Positions 17,230 to 25,902 of a DNA stretch of 53,666 nt are shown piece after piece. The stretch spans positions 1 to 53,666 of the forward strand of contig NZ_KE386871.1 in assembly GCF_000429265.1 (NCBI RefSeq), given 5' to 3'. Below the pieces are notes generated by a model. It saw only the letters and a list, made by a program, of their open reading frames with translations. It was not told the DNA's origin and did no database searches. The position numbers were made by a program, and so were the translations under genes. Source of the stretch: Actinomyces gerencseriae DSM 6844. GTDB lineage: Bacteria; Actinomycetota; Actinomycetes; Actinomycetales; Actinomycetaceae. The stretch's first letter is position 1. Every line of letters begins with the position of its first letter.

Positions 17230-19727
17230 CGGCCCACCCACTGCTCCAGGCCGTCGCGCACCAGCGAGGCGACGAGGTCCTGCTCGATCCGCCATCCGAG
17301 TGCGGCGTCGGCGGGGCTCGCGTTCCGCACCACGTCGATCCGGGCGGCATCGACGCCCGTGAGCGCGGCGATCCGCTCGGCCAGGCGATGCGTCTCGGTG
17401 GGGCGCAGCGCGGTGAAGGCGCGCCGCAGGTCGGGAAGAACGGCCAGGAAGCCGGACTCCCCCAGCCCGGACAGGGTACGGGTGACCGCTCTCAGGATGT
17501 CGGGGTCGTGGAGGACCACGTCCGGGGACGTGCGCATCAGCCCCACGAGGAAGTCGGCGACTCCGGTCCGGTCCGCTTCCGGGTTCAGGCGCGCGACGAT
17601 GGCACCGGCCACCTCCCGGCGGCTCAAGGATCCGGTGGACGACGCGATGCCGGTGGCGCACCCCACGAGCACCGGTGCGGTGGCCCGTGCGCGGCGCAGG
17701 ACGTCGATCTCGCGCAGAACGGCCTCGCGGCCGGGGCCGACGTCGCCTGCGGCGTCGGCGGCATGAACAGCGCCGTCGGCGACGGCGAATCGGACGAGCA
17801 GATCGCGCACGGCGATGAGCGCGTCCACCGCCCTCGCCGCCTCGTCGTCCGCCATCCCGACCAGCTCGGCCACCAGGCGGGCGATCTCCGCCGTGCCCCG
17901 GCGCAGCATGGAGCGCAGACGCGGCGCGGCACGGCTGGCGCGCTCCAGGCGCAGTCGCCCCGTGCCCTCCACGAGGGAGGCCAGGCGGTGCAGGACCTCG
18001 ACGAGCTCGGCCAGGTCGCTCACGTCGCTCACGGCGATCTCGAGGACGTCGCACACCCCGACCGCCTCCTCGTCGAGCCCCATGACCGCCAGCTCGGCGA
18101 GGAGCTCGGCGAGGGCGACGGCGCGCCGCTCGCCGTCCAGGCGCTCGGCCAGGCGGGTGCGCACCAGGACGTCGAGGGTGGGGGCCTCCTGGGCGGCGCG
18201 CACCAGGGCGGCCTCCACCACGGGGGTCCAGGCGTAGACCCACTCCTCGACGAACCGCCCCAGGCCCGTGCCCGCCACGAGATCGGCCCCGCCGACCTGA
18301 CGGGCGAAGCCCACCTCGGCGAAGCGCAAGCGGGCGAGCAGCTCGCGGCGCTCGCGGTGACGGGGCCTGCGGGCGGTGTCCAGGGCGACGCGGCGCTCAA
18401 CGGTGTCGTCGAGCCGGAAGCGCAGGGCCCTGAGCCGCTCGCGCACCTCTGCCACGAGCGGTGGACTGGCGGTGCCCGCGGGCACCCGCCCGAGGTCGGA
18501 GGCGGCGAAGACGGTGGCGACGGCGGCACCCAGGTTGCCCGACAGACCGGTGTCGTCCTTGACCAGGCAGCTGGTCAAGGCGTCCAGGAGGTCGGTGCGT
18601 CCGGGCCAGGCACGACCGCGCAGCGCGGCCAGGCCCAGGGCCTGCTCGACGGTGGCGCGCGCCTGGGCCGTGCCCAGGGGCTCCCCGAGCCCGCGCAGGG
18701 CGTTGACGACATCGAGGACGACGGTGGTGGCGAAGCCACGGGGTCCCGCGGGGACTCCGGGGTCCGCGTGAGCACCGGTGCGGGCGCGCCAGGCGCGCCG
18801 CCACAGGCCCGGGGAGGACATGCCCGCCCCGTAGCCGCGCAGGGAGTCCAGGCGGGAGAAGTCGTAGCGGATAAGCCAGCTCTCCCCTCCCGGCCGGGGG
18901 TCGGCGGAGGGCAGCCAGGCGGCCTCGGGGGTGTTGTCGAGCGCGTCGAGGAGGGCCAGGGCGTGGAAGGCGCCGGTGACGACGACGATCGGGCCGCCGT
19001 CGCGTCCGCCGCCGGTCGCGCGCGGCAGGCGCTCGCGCAGGGCGGCCGCCATGACGGCCTCGCGGGCGTGGGTGCCGTCGGAGTCGAGGACCTCGCGCTC
19101 GGCGTCCAGGCGGGCCAGCCCCGACCAGGCGAGCGTGTCGGAGAAGAAGTCCCGCCAGGCGCGGATATCGGCGGTGCCGCGGTCCTCGAAGAGCTGCTCC
19201 CAGACCTCGTCGTGATCGCGGCAGCCGAGCCGCGCGGCGAGGGCGTCCAGGGCGGCGGAGCGGGCCAGGTGGTACTCGGCCTGCAGGGTGCGGGCGGCGA
19301 CGCCGTGGCCGTCATGGGAGTCATCGCGGGACTCGTCGCGGCAGTCGTCGTCCGCGCCGGGGCTGCGGTCGATGAAAACGGCCTCGGCGCCGTGCTCGCC
19401 CGCCCAGCGCAGGGCGATCCACTCCGGCGAGAACTCGGCGAGCGGGTAGTAGGAGGCGGTGCGGTCGGCCAGGGAGAGCACCGCGACCGGGGGAACGGTG
19501 TCCGGATCCTGGAGGGCGGGCAGCAGGCCGGTGTACTCGGCCGGCCCCTCGATGAGGACGACAGCGGGACTCACCTGCTCCAGGAGCGCTCTCAGGGCCA
19601 GGGCGCAGGCCGGCGAGTGGTGACGGATCGGGGCGAGATGGACTCCGGCCTCGCCCCAGGCGCGCTGGGCCCCCAGGGCGCGCCGGAGCCGTGGCGGAAC
19701 CGGGGTTGCCGCGCCCGCCGTCCTCAC
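17226..19727 (-). CDS. DUF5682 family protein (YehM-like), 833 aa
   Basis: The N-terminal motif APIRHHSPACALALRALL (residues ~32-50), then AVVLIEGPAEY, FIDRSPG and a later VVVTGAFHALALLDAL, match the DUF5682 family. The His pair and EGP/GAFH motifs resemble those of TraB/ChaN-like putative metal-dependent hydrolases, so a catalytic N-terminal domain is plausible but unproven. The C-terminal ~450 residues are Ala/Leu/Arg-rich helices. The GTG start at 19727 is supported by a GTGA overlap with the MoxR stop; the open frame upstream is antisense noise within the MoxR gene. It is the second gene in the operon, and neighbours in such clusters are usually MoxR, vWA and SWIM proteins. Confidence 0.88.
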   Translation of the reverse strand: MRTAGAATPVPPRLRRALGAQRAWGEAGVHLAPIRHHSPACALALRALLEQVSPAVVLIEGPAEYTGLLPALQDPDTVPPVAVLSLADRTASYYPLAEFSPEWIALRWAGEHGAEAVFIDRSPGADDDCRDESRDDSHDGHGVAARTLQAEYHLARSAALDALAARLGCRDHDEVWEQLFEDRGTADIRAWRDFFSDTLAWSGLARLDAEREVLDSDGTHAREAVMAAALRERLPRATGGGRDGGPIVVVTGAFHALALLDALDNTPEAAWLPSADPRPGGESWLIRYDFSRLDSLRGYGAGMSSPGLWRRAWRARTGAHADPGVPAGPRGFATTVVLDVVNALRGLGEPLGTAQARATVEQALGLAALRGRAWPGRTDLLDALTSCLVKDDTGLSGNLGAAVATVFAASDLGRVPAGTASPPLVAEVRERLRALRFRLDDTVERRVALDTARRPRHRERRELLARLRFAEVGFARQVGGADLVAGTGLGRFVEEWVYAWTPVVEAALVRAAQEAPTLDVLVRTRLAERLDGERRAVALAELLAELAVMGLDEEAVGVCDVLEIAVSDVSDLAELVEVLHRLASLVEGTGRLRLERASRAAPRLRSMLRRGTAEIARLVAELVGMADDEAARAVDALIAVRDLLVRFAVADGAVHAADAAGDVGPGREAVLREIDVLRRARATAPVLVGCATGIASSTGSLSRREVAGAIVARLNPEADRTGVADFLVGLMRTSPDVVLHDPDILRAVTRTLSGLGESGFLAVLPDLRRAFTALRPTETHRLAERIAALTGVDAARIDVVRNASPADAALGWRIEQDLVASLVRDGLEQWVGR

Positions 19728-20959
19728 TCCCACAACCCCTGCGCGGCGGAGAGGAAGTCCTTCCACGCGGCCGAGGATCGTGCGCGCTCGCGCACCACGG
19801 AGTCGACGTAGAGGCGCATGCGCCGGGCGTCCTCGTCCTCGCCCTTGAGGGCCACGCCGACCAGCTGACGGGCGATGTCGGCGGCGCGCACGGAGCCGTC
19901 GCCGAAGTAGCGGGCGCTCATGGAGGCGGCCACTCCGACGTTGACGGCCTCGGCGGTGGACATGACCGCATCGGGGCGCTTGACCGGGGATCCGGAGGCG
20001 GTGGCGCCGGTGCGCAGGTCCGCGAAGGCGGTGACCAGCACGTCGAGCACTTCCGGGCTCATGGGGGCGCGCCGCGGGCCGAGCTCGCAGTCCAGGGCCC
20101 GGGTGATGAGCTCGGCCTCGAAGGCGCGGTCGGCGATGGGGCGCACCGTCTCGAAGTTGAAGCGGCGCTTCAGGGCCGCGCTCATCTCGTGGACACCGCG
20201 ATCGCGCAGATTCGCGGTGGCGATGACGTTGAAGCCCGGCGCCGCGGCCACGCGGAAGCCGTCGCCCAGCTCGGGCACCATGAGCTGCTTCTCGGACAGG
20301 ACCGACACCAGGGTGTCCTGGATCTCGGGCGGGCAGCGGGTGATCTCCTCGAAGCGCATCAGGCGCCCCGACTCCATGGCCCGGTAGACCGGGGAGGGCA
20401 CCAGGGCGCGGCGCGAGGGGCCCTCGGCGATGAGGAGCGCGTAGTTCCACGAGTAGCGGATGTGGTCCTCGGTGGTGCCCGCCGAGCCCTGGACCGTCAG
20501 GGTCGAGACCCCCGAGATCGCCGCGCTCAGCAGCTCGGAGAGCATGGACTTCGCAGTCCCCGGCTCGCCCACGAGCATGAGCCCCTGGTGGCCCAGGAGC
20601 GTGACGACGGCGCGGTCGACCAGAGGATCATCGCCGTAGAACTTGCGGGTCACCCCCAGGGCCTCGTCCCCGACGACGAAGGCGCGCACCGAGCGCGGGG
20701 ACAGCCGCCAGCCTGCGGGGACCTCGGCGCCGGAGGCCGTGTCGGCCGCGGCCAGGGCCGCCAGCTCGCCCGCCCAGCGGTCCTCGGCGGCCGGGCGCAG
20801 CTCGGCCGCCGGGGCGTCGGGGCCGGTGCCGGATCCATCGGGAGCGGCACCGTCTCCGGCGGGCGACGGCCCCGCCGACGTCGGAGGGGCGGTGCGCTCC
20901 CCCGTCGGGCGCGCGGAGCACGCGCCGCTCCCGGAACGGGGGGCGGGCCCGGCAGTCAT
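19724..20959 (-). CDS. MoxR-family AAA+ ATPase (YehL-like), 411 aa
   Basis: First gene of the six-gene operon. The first ~55 residues are Gly/Pro/Ala low-complexity. The AAA+ module then begins with Walker A GEPGTAKSM (131-139), Walker B-like LMRFEEITRCPPE, sensor-1 FNVIATANLRDRG and an arginine region ALKRRFNFE. Such ATPases are chaperone-like remodellers that work with a vWA partner, here two genes downstream. ATG 20959 has an excellent ribosome binding site (GAAGGAGG, 4-5 nt upstream). Substrate unknown. Confidence 0.92.
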   Translation of the reverse strand: MTAGPAPRSGSGACSARPTGERTAPPTSAGPSPAGDGAAPDGSGTGPDAPAAELRPAAEDRWAGELAALAAADTASGAEVPAGWRLSPRSVRAFVVGDEALGVTRKFYGDDPLVDRAVVTLLGHQGLMLVGEPGTAKSMLSELLSAAISGVSTLTVQGSAGTTEDHIRYSWNYALLIAEGPSRRALVPSPVYRAMESGRLMRFEEITRCPPEIQDTLVSVLSEKQLMVPELGDGFRVAAAPGFNVIATANLRDRGVHEMSAALKRRFNFETVRPIADRAFEAELITRALDCELGPRRAPMSPEVLDVLVTAFADLRTGATASGSPVKRPDAVMSTAEAVNVGVAASMSARYFGDGSVRAADIARQLVGVALKGEDEDARRMRLYVDSVVRERARSSAAWKDFLSAAQGLWE

Positions 20960-21093
20960 CAGTCCTCCTTCAGGACGCGGTGCTGGGCGGCACCGTGCAG
21001 GTCATGGGCGGTCATGAGCAGGTCGTGAGCGGGTACTGAGCCGCGCCGCGAGGCACTGAGGCGAGACCCCGGCGGCTGGCCGCCGAGGAGCGC

Positions 21094-22113
21094 TCAGCCA
21101 CGCAGGCGGGCGAGCTCGGAGACCAGCTGGGGCACGACCTCGGTCACGTCCCCCACGACGCCGAAGTCCGCCATCTCGAAGATCGGGGCCTCGGAGTCGT
21201 CGCACACCGCCACGATGGTTCCGGCGCCCTGGATCCCGCTGGTGTGGTGGACGGCGCCGGACACGCCCAGACCGATGTACAGCCGCGGGGAGATCGTCTC
21301 CCCGGTCTGACCGATCTGCGCGGACCGCTCGACCCATCCCTCGTCGCAGGCCACTCGCGTGGCGCCCACGGCCGCGCCCAGCGAGTCGGCCAGGGATCGC
21401 ACCAGGTCGAAGTCGCCGTCCACGCCGCGTCCGCCCACGACGACGGTGCGCGCTCCGGCCAGGTCCGGACCGGCGGTCGCCGCGGCGCGCTCGCGGGAGA
21501 CGAGCCGCACGGCCGCCGCCTCCGCGCTCAACGGGACGTCCAGGGGCTCGGCCCGCAGCGCTGCGGAGCCGTCGGCCGTTCCATCCGTCGTCCCCCCGGA
21601 GGCGACCTCGACGGATCCGGGGCGCACGGCCACGACCGGCGCGCGCCCGTCCCGGGCGGCGGCCGGCGCGATCGACACGGTGACCGCCCAGGATCCGGAC
21701 AACGCGAGCCTGGAGGCGCGCACATCGCCGTTCGTGACCCGCAGGTCGGTCACGTCGGCGGCGCAGGCGGAGTCCATGAGCACGGCGGCGCGCCCGGCGA
21801 CCTCCTTGCCCCGGTAGTCGCCGGAGACCAGCACCGCACCGGGGGCGGTCTCGCGCGCGGCCGCGACGACGGCGTCGGCGGAGGCGGGGGCCTGCGCCCG
21901 CTCGCCGCCCACGTCGGCGATCAGCAGGCGGGTGGCGCCCGCAGCGGCCAGGGCGGCCGAGGCGGCGGCCTCGACCGGGCCCAGGACAAGGGCGACGACA
22001 TCGCCGGCGGTCAGCGTCCGTGCGGCGGTGACGAGCTCGAGGGCGGGGCCGGTCGGGAGGGCGCCGTCGAGGTCGGCGAGCACGAGCACGGGCGCATCAA
22101 GAGTCTCGGACAT
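21094..22113 (-). CDS. etfA: Electron transfer flavoprotein subunit alpha (FixB/EtfA)
   Basis: The 339-aa protein has the two-domain EtfA layout. The C-terminal FAD-binding region is unmistakable: VVVGGRGVDGDFDLVRSLAD, then VERSAQIGQTGETISPRLYI, GLGVSGAVHHTSGIQGAG and DSEAPIFEMADFGVVGDV. With EtfB it forms a soluble FAD/AMP heterodimer that carries electrons between acyl-CoA or other dehydrogenases and a quinone reductase or bifurcating partner. It lies 39 nt after etfB in the same operon. No dehydrogenase or ETF:quinone oxidoreductase gene is present in the window, so its partner is unknown. Confidence 0.95.
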   Translation of the reverse strand: MSETLDAPVLVLADLDGALPTGPALELVTAARTLTAGDVVALVLGPVEAAASAALAAAGATRLLIADVGGERAQAPASADAVVAAARETAPGAVLVSGDYRGKEVAGRAAVLMDSACAADVTDLRVTNGDVRASRLALSGSWAVTVSIAPAAARDGRAPVVAVRPGSVEVASGGTTDGTADGSAALRAEPLDVPLSAEAAAVRLVSRERAAATAGPDLAGARTVVVGGRGVDGDFDLVRSLADSLGAAVGATRVACDEGWVERSAQIGQTGETISPRLYIGLGVSGAVHHTSGIQGAGTIVAVCDDSEAPIFEMADFGVVGDVTEVVPQLVSELARLRG

Positions 22114-22152
22114 GATCTTCTCCTTGTGGTCCTCGGTGTACGCGTCGGCCGC

Positions 22153-22938
22153 TCAGACGAGCCCGCCGTCCACCAGCCAGGCGGCGAGCTCGCGCCCGGC
22201 CTCCCCGGCGTCGGTGCGGATGATGCCGGCCTGACGGGCGGGCCGCTCCTCGGCCTCGACGACGGCGACGGCGGCCCCGCGCGGCTCGATGCCCAGGTCC
22301 CCCAGGTCCCAGGCGTCCACGGGCTTCCTCCGGGCGGCGCGCATGGCGGCGAAGTTGGGATAGCGCGGCTCGTTGGCCTGGTCGGTCACGGACACGAGCG
22401 CGGGCAGGGGGGCCGAGAGGACCTCCTTCAGCGCGCCGGTGGCGCGGGTGACGGTGATCCCCTCGGCGCCGGCCTCCAGGGAGCTCGCCAGCGTCAGGGC
22501 GGGCACGTGCAGGGCCGCGGCCAGGGCTCCGGGCAGCATGGAGGTCATGGCGTCCAAGGAGGCCATACCGGTGACGACCAGGTCCACATCACCGGTGCCG
22601 GCTCCCGGTCCCACCCCGCCGATGCGTCCGATGGCGGCGGCCAGCGCACGCGCAGTGGTCACGACGTCGGCCCCGGCCAGGTCGTCGTCGCTGACGACGA
22701 CCCCGGAGTCGACCCCCATCTGGAGCGCGCGGCGGACGGCGTCCTCGGCGTCCTCGGGCCCCATGGTCAGGGCCACGACCCGACCGCCGAGGTCCTCGAC
22801 GAGACCGACGGCGGCCTCGACTGCGTTCTCATCAAGCTCGTTGAGGACATCGTCCTCCCCCCGGACGAGGCGGGAGTCCTCGAGGCGTCGCTCGGACTGC
22901 ACGTCGGGGACGTGCTTGATGCAGACCACAATTTTCAT
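22153..22938 (-). CDS. etfB: Electron transfer flavoprotein subunit beta (FixA/EtfB)
   Basis: The 261-aa protein begins MKIVVCIKHVPDVQ, the standard EtfB N-terminus, followed by LNELDENAVEAAVGL, VVALTMGPEDAEDAVRRALQMG and the ETF-beta signature region VTRATGALKEVLSAPLPALVSVTDQANEPRYP. It binds AMP and pairs with EtfA. ATG 22938 is set by homology; the ribosome binding site is weak (TTGGA). It is divergent from glgX across a 246-nt intergenic region that must hold both promoters. Confidence 0.95.
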   Translation of the reverse strand: MKIVVCIKHVPDVQSERRLEDSRLVRGEDDVLNELDENAVEAAVGLVEDLGGRVVALTMGPEDAEDAVRRALQMGVDSGVVVSDDDLAGADVVTTARALAAAIGRIGGVGPGAGTGDVDLVVTGMASLDAMTSMLPGALAAALHVPALTLASSLEAGAEGITVTRATGALKEVLSAPLPALVSVTDQANEPRYPNFAAMRAARRKPVDAWDLGDLGIEPRGAAVAVVEAEERPARQAGIIRTDAGEAGRELAAWLVDGGLV

Positions 22939-23184
22939 GCGTCCAAGATTGCCATATCCGGATGCCGGCGCCGGTGAGCACTGGGTCACGCATCTCGGGC
23001 CACCGCGCCCCGGCCCGCACGCACTCGCACCGAGCGTCCACCGCACGCCCGCCGCACGAACACTGCACAATCCCTGCATATCCGCTGCGCGTCCACTACG
23101 CTCCCACCAGTTCACGGAGCTCGAGGCGTGTGCCACGCCCGCCTCGAGTGGCCGTCGCGCGACTGCGCCTCGACAATAGAGCCC

Positions 23185-25521
23185 ATGTCCCCCACGTTAG
23201 AGCCGCAGCCGGCCGCCCGAGCAGCCTCCGACGCGTCGGACCGCATCCGCCTGGGCGCCACCCTGACCGGGGACGGCGCCGATTTCGCCCTCGCCGCGCC
23301 GCACGCGACCGCCGTCGATCTGTGCCTGATCGAGACGGACGCCGCGGGCGGGATCGTCTCCGAGCGCAGGATCGGCCTGCGCGGCCCGAGGCTCGGCATC
23401 TGGGACGCCCATGTGCCCGGCGTGCGCGCCGGGCAGCGCTACGGCTACCGCGTCCACGGGCCGTGGAACCCCTCCGAGGGCCTGCTGTTCAATCCCCGCA
23501 AGCTTCTTCTCGATCCCTACGCGCGCGCTCTGGACGGCAAGCCGACCCTGGGGCCCGAGCTGTACGCGCACGCCGTCGACGACGACCTCTCCCCCGCCTT
23601 CGTGCCATTCGCTCCCTCCGAGCTCGACTCCGCCGGACGCGTCGCCCTCGGCGTGGTCACCGGTGAGCAGTTCACGGTCGTGCCCGGCCCCAGGGTGCCC
23701 TACGGCCGCACCGTCATCTACGAGACCCATGTCAAGGGGCTCACCCACGACATGCCCGGCGTGCCGCCCGAGCTGCGCGGCACCTACGCGGGTGTGGCCC
23801 ATCCGGCCACGATCGAGCACCTGCGCTCGCTGGGCGTGACCACCATCGAGCTGCTGCCCATCCACGCCGCCTTCTCCGAGACCTTCCTGCTCAAGCGCGG
23901 ACTCACCAACTACTGGGGGTACTCGACGCTGTCCTACTTCGCCCCGGAGCCCGCCTACGCCACCGCCGCGGCGCAGGCGGCCGGCCCCCAGGCGGTCCTG
24001 GACGAGGTCCGCGGCATGGTCTCCCTGCTCCACGAGGCCGGCCTGGAGGTGATCATGGACGTGGTCTACAACCACACCTGCGAGTCGGGGGCGGACGGTC
24101 CGAGCCTGTCTCTGCGCGGTCTCGACAACCTGGAGTACTACCTCCACGCCCCGCACCGCCCGGCCCAGTACATCGACGTCACGGGCACCGGCAACACGGT
24201 GGACTTCCGCTCCACGCGGGCCGTCCAGCTGGCTCTCGACTCACTGCGCTACTGGGCCGGCGACGTCGGCATCGACGGCTTCCGCTTCGACCTGGCGGTC
24301 GCCCTGGGGCGGAACGCCGCGGAGTTCCACGCCCGCCACCCGCTGCTCATCGGCATGGCCACGGACCCGATCCTGGGCGGCGTCAAGCTGATCGCCGAGC
24401 CGTGGGACATCGGCCCGGGCGGCTGGCGCACCGGAGAGTTCCCCCTGCCCTTCCACGACTGGAACGACCGCTACCGGGGCACGGTGCGCTCCTTCTGGCT
24501 GCGCGACGCCTCGGAGATGTCCAAGGGGCGCCCGGGCTCCGACCTGCGGGACCTGGCCACGCGCCTGTCGGGCAGCGCCGATACGTTCGGCTACGGGGAG
24601 TGCCCCGGCGGGCGAGGACCGCTGGGAAGCGTCAACTTCGTCACCGCCCACGACGGCTTCACCCTGCGCGACCTGGTCTCCTACGACTACAAGCACAATC
24701 TCGCCAATGGCGAGGACAATCGCGACGGCACCGACGACAACCGGTCCTGGAACCACGGCTTCGAGGGGCCGCTGCGCGAGGGGATGGACGGCGGCCCCAT
24801 CGAGATGCTGCGACGCCGCTCCTCCCGCAATATCCTGGCCACCCTGTTCGTCAGCGCGGGCATGCCGATGCTCCTGGGCGGCGACGAGATGGGCCGCACC
24901 CAGGACGGCAACAACAACTCCTACTGCCAGGACTCCCCGATCTCCTGGTACGACTGGGACCTGGCGCCATGGCAGTGCGACCTGCTGGCCACCGCCCGGT
25001 TCCTCGTGAGACTGCGCGAGAGCCACCCCGTCCTACGGCCGGAGGCCTTCGCCACCGGTGCCGCGCCGAGGGGCGACACGCTGCCCGACCTGTCCTGGTT
25101 CCGCGCGGACGGCGTCCCCATGGACTCCGACGCCTGGCACGACCCGTGGACGCGCGTGATCCAGATGCTGCGCAACGGCGGACCGCTGGCGGACAACGAC
25201 CTGCTGGTGGTCATCAACGGCTGGCTCGATCAGGTCGACGTCACGCTGCCCGACGGCCACGGCACGGACTGGCACCTGTCCTGGGACTCCACCTGGGCGG
25301 TGCCGCGCCCGCACACCTCCGCCTTCGCACTGGCCCACCGGGTCAGCCGCGGAGCGGCCCGCACCCGGGCGATCAGGCCGGCGCAGGACAGACCGCCCCG
25401 CTCCGCCGAGTGCCGACACGACCGCCCCGGGGACACCACGACCCTGGACGCGCTGAGCATGCGGATCTACCTGTCCGGTGAGGTGCTGGAGCCCCGGGAG
25501 GGCCGTCCCACCACCCCCTGA
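23185..25521 (+). CDS. glgX: Glycogen debranching enzyme GlgX (isoamylase-type GH13)
   Basis: Cytosolic alpha-1,6-glucosidase that removes limit branches left by glycogen phosphorylase. It has an N-terminal carbohydrate-binding beta module (residues ~20-110), then a GH13 barrel with EVIMDVVYNHTCE, nucleophile D369 (GFRFDLAVALGR), acid/base E405 (LIAEPWDIGPGGW) and the third acid in VTAHDGFTLRDLVSY. At 778 aa it is slightly long for the family because of a ~20-residue head. ATG 23185 was preferred to an in-frame ATG at 23128 because the longer leader looks like intergenic DNA. It stands alone, about 7 kb before the rest of the glycogen genes. Confidence 0.95.
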   Translation: MSPTLEPQPAARAASDASDRIRLGATLTGDGADFALAAPHATAVDLCLIETDAAGGIVSERRIGLRGPRLGIWDAHVPGVRAGQRYGYRVHGPWNPSEGLLFNPRKLLLDPYARALDGKPTLGPELYAHAVDDDLSPAFVPFAPSELDSAGRVALGVVTGEQFTVVPGPRVPYGRTVIYETHVKGLTHDMPGVPPELRGTYAGVAHPATIEHLRSLGVTTIELLPIHAAFSETFLLKRGLTNYWGYSTLSYFAPEPAYATAAAQAAGPQAVLDEVRGMVSLLHEAGLEVIMDVVYNHTCESGADGPSLSLRGLDNLEYYLHAPHRPAQYIDVTGTGNTVDFRSTRAVQLALDSLRYWAGDVGIDGFRFDLAVALGRNAAEFHARHPLLIGMATDPILGGVKLIAEPWDIGPGGWRTGEFPLPFHDWNDRYRGTVRSFWLRDASEMSKGRPGSDLRDLATRLSGSADTFGYGECPGGRGPLGSVNFVTAHDGFTLRDLVSYDYKHNLANGEDNRDGTDDNRSWNHGFEGPLREGMDGGPIEMLRRRSSRNILATLFVSAGMPMLLGGDEMGRTQDGNNNSYCQDSPISWYDWDLAPWQCDLLATARFLVRLRESHPVLRPEAFATGAAPRGDTLPDLSWFRADGVPMDSDAWHDPWTRVIQMLRNGGPLADNDLLVVINGWLDQVDVTLPDGHGTDWHLSWDSTWAVPRPHTSAFALAHRVSRGAARTRAIRPAQDRPPRSAECRHDRPGDTTTLDALSMRIYLSGEVLEPREGRPTTP

Positions 25522-25902
25522 CGCCCGAGCCGACCGGTGCGCCCCCCGGTCGGGCCGCCCCCGGGCGCCCCCGTTCTCGGGAGGCCTTCGTCGCCGGCTC
25601 GGAGTTCCCAGGCGGCCGGATCAGTCCGAGCGTCCCTGCGGACGGCGGGGCGGGGGGGGCGTCCGATGGGGCCGGCGCCGCGGTCCGCCTGCGAGACCTC
25701 ATCGTCGCGGAGGCCCTCACAATCCCCGCCCTGCCGACCACTCGGTGCGGGCTCCGGCGGGCACCGCGGGGCGAGTCCCCTGCTCGCGGCGCTCCCGCGC
25801 CCCGCTCGGGGCGCACCAGGGCGTACGCGAGTCGCACTCGCGGGCGACGTCGGGAGGTGGGCGGGCGCGCACGCGGCACCGTTCCCGGGCTCCTCCCCGA
25901 GC
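25522..25902. other. Intergenic region between convergent glgX and the ABC exporter
   Basis: No coding signal is seen. It contains a hairpin just after glgX (CGACCGG 25531-25537 with CCGGTCG 25546-25552, the likely glgX terminator), a long G-run near 25651, and a second short hairpin near the exporter end (CGCGAGT 25826-25832 with ACTCGCG 25836-25842, 3-nt loop). Confidence 0.5.
25531..25552 (+). terminator. Hairpin after glgX
   Basis: Perfect 7-bp stem CGACCGG/CCGGTCG with an 8-nt loop, starting 10 nt after the glgX stop. No U-tract. Confidence 0.4.
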
